Positions 33,793 through 42,374 of a DNA stretch of 64,000 nucleotides are shown here, piece by piece (the first letter of the stretch is position 1; the number at the start of each line of letters is the position of its first letter). The DNA comes from Flavobacterium chryseum (lineage in GTDB: Bacteria; Bacteroidota; Bacteroidia; Flavobacteriales; Flavobacteriaceae): positions 310,001-374,000 of the forward strand of contig NZ_SNWW01000003.1 in NCBI RefSeq assembly GCF_004362015.1. Reading direction: 5' to 3'. The translations under genes and the position numbers were made by a program. The notes beneath the pieces are model-generated. The model saw nothing but the letters and a program-made list of their open reading frames with translations, was not told the DNA's origin and made no database searches.

Positions 33793-36700
33793 ATGAAACA
33801 AGCCTTAATCCTATATCTTTTTTTACTTCCGTTAATCTCATTTTCTCAGACAAATGGGAGCTTAACGCTCGATTGGCAAAGCAAAAAAGAGATGAGTTAC
33901 GGCGACTACAAGATTACTATTCCGTACTTTACAGGAAGCAGTTTTAGGTACGATACTACTAAAAAAATCATAACACTGCTGCTTAATATATCTGAATCAG
34001 GATCTTCAAACGGCAGTTCTGTCACCTTAACAAATGTTATTTATGAGACTGTTTCAGTTGCCGAATTAGGAGAATTAACACTCAAAAATATTCCGGACAA
34101 ACCAAATGAAACGTTAAAAATCGCCTTGGCGAGAGATAAAAAGCAAATTTTCCTTTCACTTTATCCAATTATAAGAGAGGGAAATAGTTATAAAAAAATC
34201 AAATCATTTTCATATTCTGTAAATAATAGTACGTCTAAAAATAGTACTGCTTCAACTTTTCAAAAAGCAGCTTTAATTTCAAATTCAGTCTTAGCTTCAG
34301 GTGATTGGTATCGATTTTATGTTGAAAAATCTGGCGTTTATAAAATTTCAAAGTCTTTTTTACAAAGTTTGGGATTTGACGCAACAAAAGTTGACCCAAG
34401 AAGAATTAAAATTTACGGAAATGGCGGAAGAATGCTTCCGTTAGCAAACAATATTTATTATCCTGAAGATTTAACAGAAAACAACATTCAGATTATAGGA
34501 GAAAGCGATGGCACTTTCAATAATGAAGACTACATCCTTTTTTATGCTGAAGGAGTTGATACATGGAATACAGAAAGTCAGACTAATTTAAATCTATACG
34601 ACACAAAATCATACTATTATATAACAGCTAATGGAAGCGACGGAAAAAGAATTCCAACTTTAAATCAGCCAACAGGCAGTACTACATTAGAACTGAACAC
34701 GTTTGATGACTATCAATATCACGAAACTGATCTTACAAACATTGCACACGCGGGACGTCAATGGCTTGGAGAAGCATTCGAAATTAACCAGGAACAAGAA
34801 TTTGACTTTAACTTTCCTAATCTAGAAACTTCAGTTCCTGTAAAAATAGAATTAAATGCGGCTGCGGCTGCCTACACTCCTACTTCTTTTACAATTGCTG
34901 CAAACGGACAAAATATTGGTACTATTTCTTTTAATGCAATCACTGCAAATTCGGATACTAAATTTTATGTTGCAGAACTTCCAACAAATACAACTTTCAC
35001 AGGATCAGACAACATAAAAATAAAACTTACCTATAATAATAGTGGTGTTCCGGGATCAAAGGGATATCTGGATTATATCAACTTAATTGCAAAAAGAGAA
35101 CTTCTTGGAACCGGAAAGCAATTTAAGTTTCAATACAATTTGGCAGGTTCAACTGCGGGAATTGCAAATTACACGATCGCAAACGCCTCAGGAATAAATC
35201 AAATTTGGGATATTACAGACCTATATAATGTATCAAAAATAGAAAACCCGAATTTAGCCATTTTTAGCTTCAAAGCTACTTTAGGAGAAATCAGAAAATA
35301 TATTGCCGTTGATGCATCAGATTATTATACCCCTTTAAAAGAAAATCAGTCTAAAGTAACGAATCAAAACTTAAAAGGAACTATTTTCAAAAACATTCAA
35401 AATACTTTTCAGGATATCGATTATGTAATTGTTGCTCCTAAATCTTTAGTTTCACAAGCTGAAAAATTAGCAAGTTTTCATCGTACCTATTCTAATTTAA
35501 ATGTAAAAGTAATTGCTTTAGAAAACATCTATCAGGAATTTTCGTCCGGCAAACAAGATATTGCAGCCATTAGAAATTGCATTAAATACATTTATGACAA
35601 TGCATCTTCATCGGATAGAAGAATTAAATATTTGAATTTATTTGGAGATGCTTCTTTTGATTATAAAAACAGAATTACAAACAATACTAATATTGTACCT
35701 ATATATCATGCCCTAGTGAGCAATACTGTTGGCGAAGCTTCATTTGCTTCAGATGATTTTTACGCACGAATGGATAATGATGAAGGTAATGATCCTTCTT
35801 TTTTTGGAGGAATCGACATTGCCGTTGGAAGAATGTTAGTTTCTGATAATGCACAGGCATCAGAAATGATTAATAAAGTTTTAGAATATCATGATGCGAA
35901 ATCCTATGGAAACTGGAGAAATAATTTCGTATTAATAAGCGACGATGCAGATGACACTGATGACGCACAACTTCAATCAAGACAAAATGCTTTAGCAGAT
36001 ATTATCGCAACCAACAAACCATTTTTTAATATTGATAAAATCTTTTTAGACTCGTACACACAGGAAGCTTCTGCCGGTGGTGCAAGATATCCAAAAGCAA
36101 GAACTGATTTTTTTAATGCTTTCGAAAAAGGTGCTTTGGTTTTTAATTATTTAGGACACGGTGGCGAAGATGGTTTGTCCGCAGAAAGAATTTGGGAAAA
36201 GTCAGATGGACAAAATCTAAACAACCAGTATAAATATCCTTTATTTATTACTATTACCTGCGAATTTTCCAGATTTGACGACCCAACAAGGCCAACAGCA
36301 GGAGAATATACGTTTTGGAATCCTAAAGGAGGAGCAATATCACTGCTTACCACAATTCGGTCTATAGGACAATATAATGCTCAAAATTTCAACGATAGTC
36401 TGAATAAAAACCTCCTTTCGTATAATTCAAATCAATATACGACTATAGCTGAAGCGCTGCGTATTTCTAAAAATGAAAAGCCAAGTTATTCCAGCAATGT
36501 TGTTTTTTATATTGGAGATCCTGCCTTAATGCTGGCAATTCCGAAACCCAGAATAAATTTAACAAAAGTGAATGATGTTGTTATTTCTCAAGCACTTCCA
36601 GATTTTAAATCTTTAGCAAAAATTAAAATTACCGGAGAAATTACAGATGAAAACAATACTGTTTTGAGTAATTATAATGGTGAATTATCCACTGCTATTT

Positions 36701-37629
36701 TTGACAAATTAATTACAAGATCAACCTTAAACAATGATGGATATAGTCCTGCAATATCATTTAAAACTCTTGGAGAAACCATTTTTAGAGGGAATGCATC
36801 GGTAACCAATGGCCAATTTGAGTTTAGTTTTGTCGTTCCGAGAGATATTAGAATTCCGGTTGACAATGGAAGAATTAGTTTTTATTCGAAGAAAAATGGA
36901 AATTTAGAAAACCAATCAGGGTACAACACGGTTATAAAAATAGGAGGAATAAATGAAAATGCACCTGTGGACAATATAAATCCAAAAGCGAAGTTATATA
37001 TGAACGATGAAACTTTTGTTTCGAGCGGAATTACAAATAGTTCGCCTTTTTTATTGGCGTTTTTAGAGGATGAAAACGGAATAAATACGGCTAGCGGAAT
37101 TGGTCATGACATTGTTGCTATTTTGGATGGAGATGTAAGTAATCCGTACATTTTAAATGATTACTATCAGACTAAACTAGACGATTATACCAATGGAAAT
37201 GTGCGTTTTCCGTTAAGAAATTTAGCCGCAGGATTGCACACGATAAGTTTTACCGCTTGGGATGTTTACAACAATCCAGTAACAAGCGAAATACAATTTA
37301 TAGTTGTTGGAGACGAGTCGTTAACTCTCTCACATGTTCTTAATTATCCGAATCCATTTTCGACATATACACAATTTTGGTTTTCACATAATAGACCTTA
37401 TGAACCTTTAGATGTACAAGTTCAGGTTATGACTATAACCGGAAAAGTAGTCTGGACAAAAAATCAGGTTATTACAACAGAAGGTTTTTTATCGAGAGAA
37501 ATTACCTGGGACGGTAAAGATGATTTTGGAGACCGCATAGGTAAAGGGGTTTACATTTACAAACTTACTGTTAGATCTAATTTAACAAATAAAAAAGCAG
37601 AAAAGTACGAAAAACTTGTCATATTATAA
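33793..37629 (+). CDS. porU: Type IX secretion system sortase PorU
   Basis: PorU is the C25-family cysteine protease on the cell surface that removes the C-terminal signal of type IX cargo. The 1278 residues start with a signal peptide (LPLISFSQ). The gingipain-like catalytic domain (about 540-920) contains H789 in YLGHGGEDG and C823 in TITCEFSRF, the expected His/Cys dyad. The far C-terminus (LNYPNPFSTYTQFWF to the end) resembles a type IX C-terminal domain, as in known PorU proteins. porV follows 41 bases later and encodes its partner, so the two are probably cotranscribed. Confidence 0.96.
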   Translation: MKQALILYLFLLPLISFSQTNGSLTLDWQSKKEMSYGDYKITIPYFTGSSFRYDTTKKIITLLLNISESGSSNGSSVTLTNVIYETVSVAELGELTLKNIPDKPNETLKIALARDKKQIFLSLYPIIREGNSYKKIKSFSYSVNNSTSKNSTASTFQKAALISNSVLASGDWYRFYVEKSGVYKISKSFLQSLGFDATKVDPRRIKIYGNGGRMLPLANNIYYPEDLTENNIQIIGESDGTFNNEDYILFYAEGVDTWNTESQTNLNLYDTKSYYYITANGSDGKRIPTLNQPTGSTTLELNTFDDYQYHETDLTNIAHAGRQWLGEAFEINQEQEFDFNFPNLETSVPVKIELNAAAAAYTPTSFTIAANGQNIGTISFNAITANSDTKFYVAELPTNTTFTGSDNIKIKLTYNNSGVPGSKGYLDYINLIAKRELLGTGKQFKFQYNLAGSTAGIANYTIANASGINQIWDITDLYNVSKIENPNLAIFSFKATLGEIRKYIAVDASDYYTPLKENQSKVTNQNLKGTIFKNIQNTFQDIDYVIVAPKSLVSQAEKLASFHRTYSNLNVKVIALENIYQEFSSGKQDIAAIRNCIKYIYDNASSSDRRIKYLNLFGDASFDYKNRITNNTNIVPIYHALVSNTVGEASFASDDFYARMDNDEGNDPSFFGGIDIAVGRMLVSDNAQASEMINKVLEYHDAKSYGNWRNNFVLISDDADDTDDAQLQSRQNALADIIATNKPFFNIDKIFLDSYTQEASAGGARYPKARTDFFNAFEKGALVFNYLGHGGEDGLSAERIWEKSDGQNLNNQYKYPLFITITCEFSRFDDPTRPTAGEYTFWNPKGGAISLLTTIRSIGQYNAQNFNDSLNKNLLSYNSNQYTTIAEALRISKNEKPSYSSNVVFYIGDPALMLAIPKPRINLTKVNDVVISQALPDFKSLAKIKITGEITDENNTVLSNYNGELSTAIFDKLITRSTLNNDGYSPAISFKTLGETIFRGNASVTNGQFEFSFVVPRDIRIPVDNGRISFYSKKNGNLENQSGYNTVIKIGGINENAPVDNINPKAKLYMNDETFVSSGITNSSPFLLAFLEDENGINTASGIGHDIVAILDGDVSNPYILNDYYQTKLDDYTNGNVRFPLRNLAAGLHTISFTAWDVYNNPVTSEIQFIVVGDESLTLSHVLNYPNPFSTYTQFWFSHNRPYEPLDVQVQVMTITGKVVWTKNQVITTEGFLSREITWDGKDDFGDRIGKGVYIYKLTVRSNLTNKKAEKYEKLVIL

Positions 37630-37670
37630 TAATATATATATTTTTACCATAAAAAACCCTAAATCTATAA

Positions 37671-38879
37671 ATGAAAAAAATATCACTACTTTTAATTTGT
37701 TTATTAGTCATTACATACGCAAAAGCCCAAGACATTGATCGCCCAATTACTACCGGAGTACCATTTTTACTCGTTGCAGCAGATGCAAGAGCCGCTGGTT
37801 TAGCAGACCAAGGGGTAGCAACATCTACAGATGCCTATTCGCAACAATGGAATCCTGCAAAATATGCATTTGCAGTAGAAGCTCAGGGACTTTCAATAAG
37901 CTATACTCCTTATTTAACGGATTTAGCGAACGACATTTCTCTTGGTCAGGTTACTTACTACAATAAAATCAATGAACGAAGTGCGTTTGCAACAAGCTTA
38001 CGTTATTTTGGTTTTGGAGGAATTGAATTAAGAGAAACCGGAGATCCAAGCGAAGCTACAAGAGAAGTAAATCCAAACGAACTTGCCATAGACGGATCGT
38101 ACTCATTAAAATTGAGTGATAAATTCTCAATGGCTGTTGGTGCAAGATTTATAAGTTCTAATTTAAAAATCCCTTCAAGTGATGTTGATGCATCAGCTGC
38201 AAAATCTTTTGCCGTAGACGTTGCCGGTTTTTATCAATCTGATGAAATTGCTTACAGCGAATTTAACGGTAGATGGAGAGCTGGGTTTAACATGCAAAAC
38301 TTAGGACCAAAAATTAGCTACGATAACGATGATATTAGTTCAAACTTTTTACCTGCAAACCTTAGATTAGGTGGAGGCTTTGATTTTATTTTAGACGACT
38401 ACAATAAAGTTTCGGTTAGTGTAGAATTTAGCAAGCTTTTAGTTCCAACTCCTCCGGGACCAGGAACTCCTGTAGATGCTAACGGAGATGGAGATTATTT
38501 AGATCCAGGAGATACTACTCAGCTTGCAGCAGATAGTAAAGCCTATCAGGAATATAAAGATATTGGTTGGGTATCAGGGATATTTAAATCTTTTGGAGAC
38601 GCTCCAGACGGTTTTAGCGAAGAGCTAAAAGAAGTTACCTATAGTGTAGGTGGAGAATATATGTATCAGGATTCGTTTGCGTTTAGAGCAGGATATTTTC
38701 ATGAAAGCCCAATGAAAGGTGCGAGACAATTTTTCTCTCTGGGTGCAGGATTCAAATATAATGTAGTAAAAGTTGACGTTTCTTACCTATTCTCATCATC
38801 AAAAGTTAAAAATCCATTAGAAAATACACTTCGTTTTTCTTTAACCTTTAACTTTGGCGACAAATACGAAGTTTACTAA
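37671..38879 (+). CDS. porV: Type IX secretion outer membrane protein PorV
   Basis: PorV (LptO) is a FadL-like 14-strand barrel that shuttles cargo from the type IX translocon to the PorU attachment complex. The 402 residues begin with a signal peptide (ITYAKAQ), then the typical PVTTGVPFLLVAADARA-like N-terminus and SQQWNPAKYAFA. Alternating aromatic strands continue to the end, FSLTFNFGDKYEVY. An unusual loop near residues 265-285, DANGDGDYLDPGD, looks like a calcium-binding loop. It lies directly after porU and is followed by a terminator. Confidence 0.95.
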   Translation: MKKISLLLICLLVITYAKAQDIDRPITTGVPFLLVAADARAAGLADQGVATSTDAYSQQWNPAKYAFAVEAQGLSISYTPYLTDLANDISLGQVTYYNKINERSAFATSLRYFGFGGIELRETGDPSEATREVNPNELAIDGSYSLKLSDKFSMAVGARFISSNLKIPSSDVDASAAKSFAVDVAGFYQSDEIAYSEFNGRWRAGFNMQNLGPKISYDNDDISSNFLPANLRLGGGFDFILDDYNKVSVSVEFSKLLVPTPPGPGTPVDANGDGDYLDPGDTTQLAADSKAYQEYKDIGWVSGIFKSFGDAPDGFSEELKEVTYSVGGEYMYQDSFAFRAGYFHESPMKGARQFFSLGAGFKYNVVKVDVSYLFSSSKVKNPLENTLRFSLTFNFGDKYEVY

Positions 38880-38905
38880 ACAAAAAAATATAAAAACATA
38901 ATAAC

Positions 38906-38939
38906 AATCCAAACTTCTGATTTTTTAGAAGTTTGGATT
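38906..38939 (+). terminator. Terminator after porV
   Basis: A perfect 13-bp stem (38906-38918 with 38927-38939, ATCCAAACTTCT) has an eight-base loop and is followed by a run of T. Confidence 0.85.
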
Positions 38940-38957
38940 TTTTTTCCCATAATAACA

Positions 38958-39440
38958 ATGAAAGAGATAAGCGTTACATCATCATTTTTGGTATACGAAT
39001 CATTACAAGAAGTACCAAACGACGTTCAGTCCTTAATGGAGCAAGCTATTGAAATTCGTAAAAAAGCCTACGCACCATATTCGCAATTTAGAGTTGGAGC
39101 AGCGTTACTTTTGGATAACGGAAAAATAATTTTAGGATCAAATCAGGAAAATGCAGCGTATCCGTCAGGATTGTGCGCAGAACGTGTTGCGATTTTTCAT
39201 GCAGGAAGCGTTTATCCTGAAGCTAAAATCTTAAAAATGGCAATTACTGCTGCTTCAGACAATAACCAAACCAAAGCACCGATTCCGCCATGTGGTTCTT
39301 GCAGACAATCAATTGCAGAATATGAAATCAAACAGGATACCCCTATAGAAATCTATTTCATGGGCGAAATTGGTGAAGTTTATAAATCAGCATCCCTAAA
39401 AAATCTGCTTCCTTTTATGTTCGATAAAAAGTTCTTGTAA
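38958..39440 (+). CDS. cdd: Cytidine deaminase
   Basis: This cytoplasmic enzyme converts cytidine and deoxycytidine to uridine forms in pyrimidine salvage. The 160 residues contain the zinc motifs CAERVAIF (catalytic Glu beside the first Cys ligand) and PCGSCRQ (the other two Cys), plus YSQFRVGAALLLDNG for nucleoside binding and NQENAAYPSG. The length fits the homotetrameric type. It begins 18 bases after the porV terminator and precedes pdhA, which has its own promoter. Confidence 0.95.
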   Translation: MKEISVTSSFLVYESLQEVPNDVQSLMEQAIEIRKKAYAPYSQFRVGAALLLDNGKIILGSNQENAAYPSGLCAERVAIFHAGSVYPEAKILKMAITAASDNNQTKAPIPPCGSCRQSIAEYEIKQDTPIEIYFMGEIGEVYKSASLKNLLPFMFDKKFL

Positions 39441-39490
39441 AAAAAAGCCAAAAAGTCTCTTTTAAATTTTAGTTCTTAAACGGAATGTCT

Positions 39491-39498
39491 TATTTTTG
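39491..39498 (+). promoter_or_regulatory. -7 promoter box for pdhA
   Basis: TATTTTTG is an exact TAnnTTTG match, followed by GCATCCC. It lies about 100 bases before the ATG at 39598, which implies a leader of roughly 90 bases with a small CCCGACCTTTCGGG hairpin. The -33 region is weak. Confidence 0.55.
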
Positions 39499-39597
39499 CA
39501 TCCCGACCTTTCGGGCGCAAATTTGTGGGAGGAAACTATTTTGCGTTATAGGCAACAATTGATAACACAAACAACTTTAGCAAAAGAAAGAATTCAG

Positions 39598-40596
39598 ATG
39601 AAAGAAGTTACAAAAGAAGTATATTTAAAGTGGTACGAAGACATGCTACTTTGGAGAAAGTTTGAAGACAAACTTGCAGCATTATACATTCAACAAAAAG
39701 TTAGAGGTTTTCTACACTTATATAATGGTCAGGAAGCCGTATTAGCGGGCGCTTTGCATGCTATGGACTTGACTAAAGATAAAATGATTACTGCTTACAG
39801 AAATCACGTGCAGCCAATTGGTATGGGAGTTGATCCTAGACGCGTAATGGCTGAACTTTTAGGAAAAGCTACCGGAACTTCTAAAGGTATGGGAGGTTCT
39901 ATGCACATTTTCTCTAAAGAACATCGTTTTTACGGAGGTCACGGAATCGTAGGTGGACAAATTCCTGTTGGAGCTGGTTTAGCTTTTGCAGATAAATATT
40001 TTGAAACAGGCGGTGTAACCATGACTTACTTTGGTGATGGAGCTGCCAGACAAGGTTCATTACACGAAGCTTTTAACATGGCAATGCTATGGAAACTTCC
40101 AGTTGTATTTATTGTTGAAAACAACGGTTATGCAATGGGAACTTCTGTTGAAAGAACTGCAAACCATACTGATATCTGGAAACTTGGTTTAGGATATGAA
40201 ATGCCTTGCGGACCTGTTGACGGAATGAATCCTGTAAAAGTTGCTGAAGCTATGACTGAAGCAATTGACAGAGCGCGTCGTGGAGACGGACCAACTTTCC
40301 TTGAAATGAAAACGTACCGTTACAGAGGACACTCAATGTCTGATGCACAATTATACCGTTCTAAAGAAGAGGTTGAAGAATACAAAAAAATTGACCCGAT
40401 TACTCAGGTTTTAGATGTAATTATGGATCAAAAATATGCTACAGAAGAAGAAATTGAAGCAATTGACCAAAGAGTTAAAGACTTGGTTGAAGAATGTGTG
40501 AAATTCGCTGAAGAATCTCCATATCCAGACTTACAACAATTATACGACGTAGTATACGCACAAGAAGACTATCCATTCACACCTCATAAACTATAA
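39598..40596 (+). CDS. pdhA: Pyruvate dehydrogenase E1 component, alpha subunit
   Basis: This thiamine-diphosphate-dependent subunit decarboxylates pyruvate in the pyruvate dehydrogenase complex. The frame is open from a TTG at 39496, but that codon overlaps the promoter box, so I start at ATG 39598 (MKEVTKEVYLKWYEDMLLW), giving 332 residues. Visible features are YNGQEAVLAGA, GHGIVGGQIPVGAGLAFA, the TPP motif GDGAARQGSLHEAFNMA with VENN, and the phosphorylation-loop-like YRYRGHSMSDA. pdhC starts six bases after the stop. The E1 beta subunit is not in this window. Confidence 0.95.
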   Translation: MKEVTKEVYLKWYEDMLLWRKFEDKLAALYIQQKVRGFLHLYNGQEAVLAGALHAMDLTKDKMITAYRNHVQPIGMGVDPRRVMAELLGKATGTSKGMGGSMHIFSKEHRFYGGHGIVGGQIPVGAGLAFADKYFETGGVTMTYFGDGAARQGSLHEAFNMAMLWKLPVVFIVENNGYAMGTSVERTANHTDIWKLGLGYEMPCGPVDGMNPVKVAEAMTEAIDRARRGDGPTFLEMKTYRYRGHSMSDAQLYRSKEEVEEYKKIDPITQVLDVIMDQKYATEEEIEAIDQRVKDLVEECVKFAEESPYPDLQQLYDVVYAQEDYPFTPHKL

Positions 40597-40602
40597 TATA
40601 TT

Positions 40603-42267
40603 ATGGCGATAAAAGTAACAATGCCTCGTTTGAGCGATACTATGACGGAAGGAACGGTAGCGACTTGGTTAAAAAAAGTAGGCGACAAAATTAGCGAAGG
40701 AGATATCCTTGCTGAAATTGAAACAGATAAAGCAACAATGGAATTTGAGTCTTTCAACGAAGGAACTCTTTTGCATATTGGAATTCAGGCTGGAGAAACT
40801 GCTCCGGTTGATTCATTATTAGCAATTATTGGTAACGAAGGAGAAGATATTTCAGCATTATTAGCTGGTGGAGATGCTCCTGCTGCTGAAGCGCCAAAAG
40901 CTGAAGCAAAAGATACTGAAACAAAAGAAGCTCCTGCTGCTGAAGCTAAAACTGAAACTGCTGCTCCTGCAAAAGCTGCAACTGAATTACCAAAAGGTGT
41001 TGTAGTTGTAACTATGCCACGTTTGAGTGATACAATGACAGAAGGAACTGTAGCAAGCTGGTTGAAAAAAGAAGGTGATGCTGTTGCTGAAGGTGACATC
41101 TTAGCTGAAATTGAAACAGACAAAGCGACAATGGAGTTTGAGTCTTTCAATGCCGGAACATTATTATACATTGGAATTCAGGAAGGAAATACAGCTCCTG
41201 TTGATAGTTTATTAGCTATCATTGGGCCTACTGGAACTGACATTTCTGGAATTGCCGACAATTATACTGCCGGAGGAACTGCAACTGCTCCAGCAACCGA
41301 AGAAAAAGCTGCTCCTGCTGCTGAAAAAGCAACTGAAACAGTAAATAATACTTCGGATGGAAGAATTTTGGCTTCACCATTAGCTAAAAAAATCGCTTCT
41401 GATAAAGGAATTCAATTGACTCAGGTTAAAGGTTCCGGAGAAAACGGACGTATCGTAAAAAGCGATATCGAGAACTTTACTCCATCTGCGCAAGCACAAC
41501 CTGCTGCAAATACAACAGCTGCTGCCAAACCACAAGAAGGTTCTGCTGCACCAGCTGCACCAAAAGTATTTGTTCCTGCAGGAGAAGTTTTCACAGAAGA
41601 GATCAAAAACTCTCAAATGCGTAAAATTATCGCAAAACGTTTGGCAGAATCTTTATTCACTGCTCCTCACTACAACTTAGTGATCGAAGTAAGTATGGAT
41701 GAAGCGATGCAGGCAAGAGCGACAATCAATACTGTTCCTGAAACAAAAGTTTCTTTCAACGATATGGTAATTAAAGCTTGTGCTTTAGCATTGAAAAAAC
41801 ATCCAAAAATTAACTCTCAGTGGAAAGAAGATGCTATCATCATCAACCACCATGTAAATATTGGTGTTGCTGTAGCGGTTGAAGACGGATTGGTAGTTCC
41901 TGTATTGAAATTTACAGATGCTATGAGTTTATCTCAAATTGGTGCATCAGTAAGAGATTTAGCAGGAAGAGCTAAAAACAAAAAATTGGGGCCACAAGAA
42001 ATGGAAGGAAGTACTTTTACAGTATCTAACCTTGGAATGTTTGGTATTACTGAATTTAATTCAATTATCAACCAACCAAACTCTGCTATCCTTTCTGTAG
42101 GTGCAATTGTTGAGAAACCAGTAGTTAAAAACGGTCAGATTGTAGTTGGAAACACAATGATGTTATCATTAGCTTGTGACCACAGAACAATTGACGGTGC
42201 AACCGGAGCTCAATTTTTACAAACATTAAAACAATTCATCGAAAGCCCTGTTACAATGTTGGCATAA
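40603..42267 (+). CDS. pdhC: Pyruvate dehydrogenase E2 (dihydrolipoyllysine acetyltransferase)
   Basis: E2 is the core of the pyruvate dehydrogenase complex and transfers acetyl groups from lipoamide to CoA. The 554 residues carry two lipoyl domains (about 1-78 and 132-208) with lipoylated lysines K43 and K174 in ETDKATMEFES. They are joined by Ala/Pro/Glu-rich flexible linkers. An E1/E3-binding domain follows (about 250-290, ASPLAKKIASDKG), then the catalytic domain (about 325-554) with H527 in CDHRTIDG. It lies six bases after pdhA. The strongly Ala-rich linkers produce spurious reverse-strand frames. Confidence 0.96.
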   Translation: MAIKVTMPRLSDTMTEGTVATWLKKVGDKISEGDILAEIETDKATMEFESFNEGTLLHIGIQAGETAPVDSLLAIIGNEGEDISALLAGGDAPAAEAPKAEAKDTETKEAPAAEAKTETAAPAKAATELPKGVVVVTMPRLSDTMTEGTVASWLKKEGDAVAEGDILAEIETDKATMEFESFNAGTLLYIGIQEGNTAPVDSLLAIIGPTGTDISGIADNYTAGGTATAPATEEKAAPAAEKATETVNNTSDGRILASPLAKKIASDKGIQLTQVKGSGENGRIVKSDIENFTPSAQAQPAANTTAAAKPQEGSAAPAAPKVFVPAGEVFTEEIKNSQMRKIIAKRLAESLFTAPHYNLVIEVSMDEAMQARATINTVPETKVSFNDMVIKACALALKKHPKINSQWKEDAIIINHHVNIGVAVAVEDGLVVPVLKFTDAMSLSQIGASVRDLAGRAKNKKLGPQEMEGSTFTVSNLGMFGITEFNSIINQPNSAILSVGAIVEKPVVKNGQIVVGNTMMLSLACDHRTIDGATGAQFLQTLKQFIESPVTMLA

Positions 42268-42271
42268 TTTT

Positions 42272-42293
42272 GTCAGCCTGAGCTAGTCGAAGG
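42272..42293. repeat. Single decayed REP-like unit (CCTGAGC/GTCGAAGG type)
   Basis: GTCAGCCTGAGCTAGTCGAAGG resembles half of the hairpin at 53974-54016 (CTGAGCGAAGTCGAAG) with a few changes. It directly follows the pdhC stop. Confidence 0.5.
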
Positions 42294-42302
42294 TTTATAT
42301 TT

Positions 42303-42334
42303 AAATCCCGTTTTGAGCAATCAGAACGGGATTT
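42303..42334 (+). terminator. Terminator after pdhC
   Basis: A 10-bp stem AAATCCCGTT/AACGGGATTT (42303-42312 with 42325-42334) is followed by TTTATTT. Confidence 0.85.
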
Positions 42335-42374
42335 TTTATTTAATTTAGATTCTTAAATCCAATACTTAATAAAA

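Noticed and set aside
40785..41616. Reverse-strand frames inside pdhC
   Set aside because: They arise from the Ala/Pro/Glu-rich linkers and lipoyl repeats, a common artefact of such composition.
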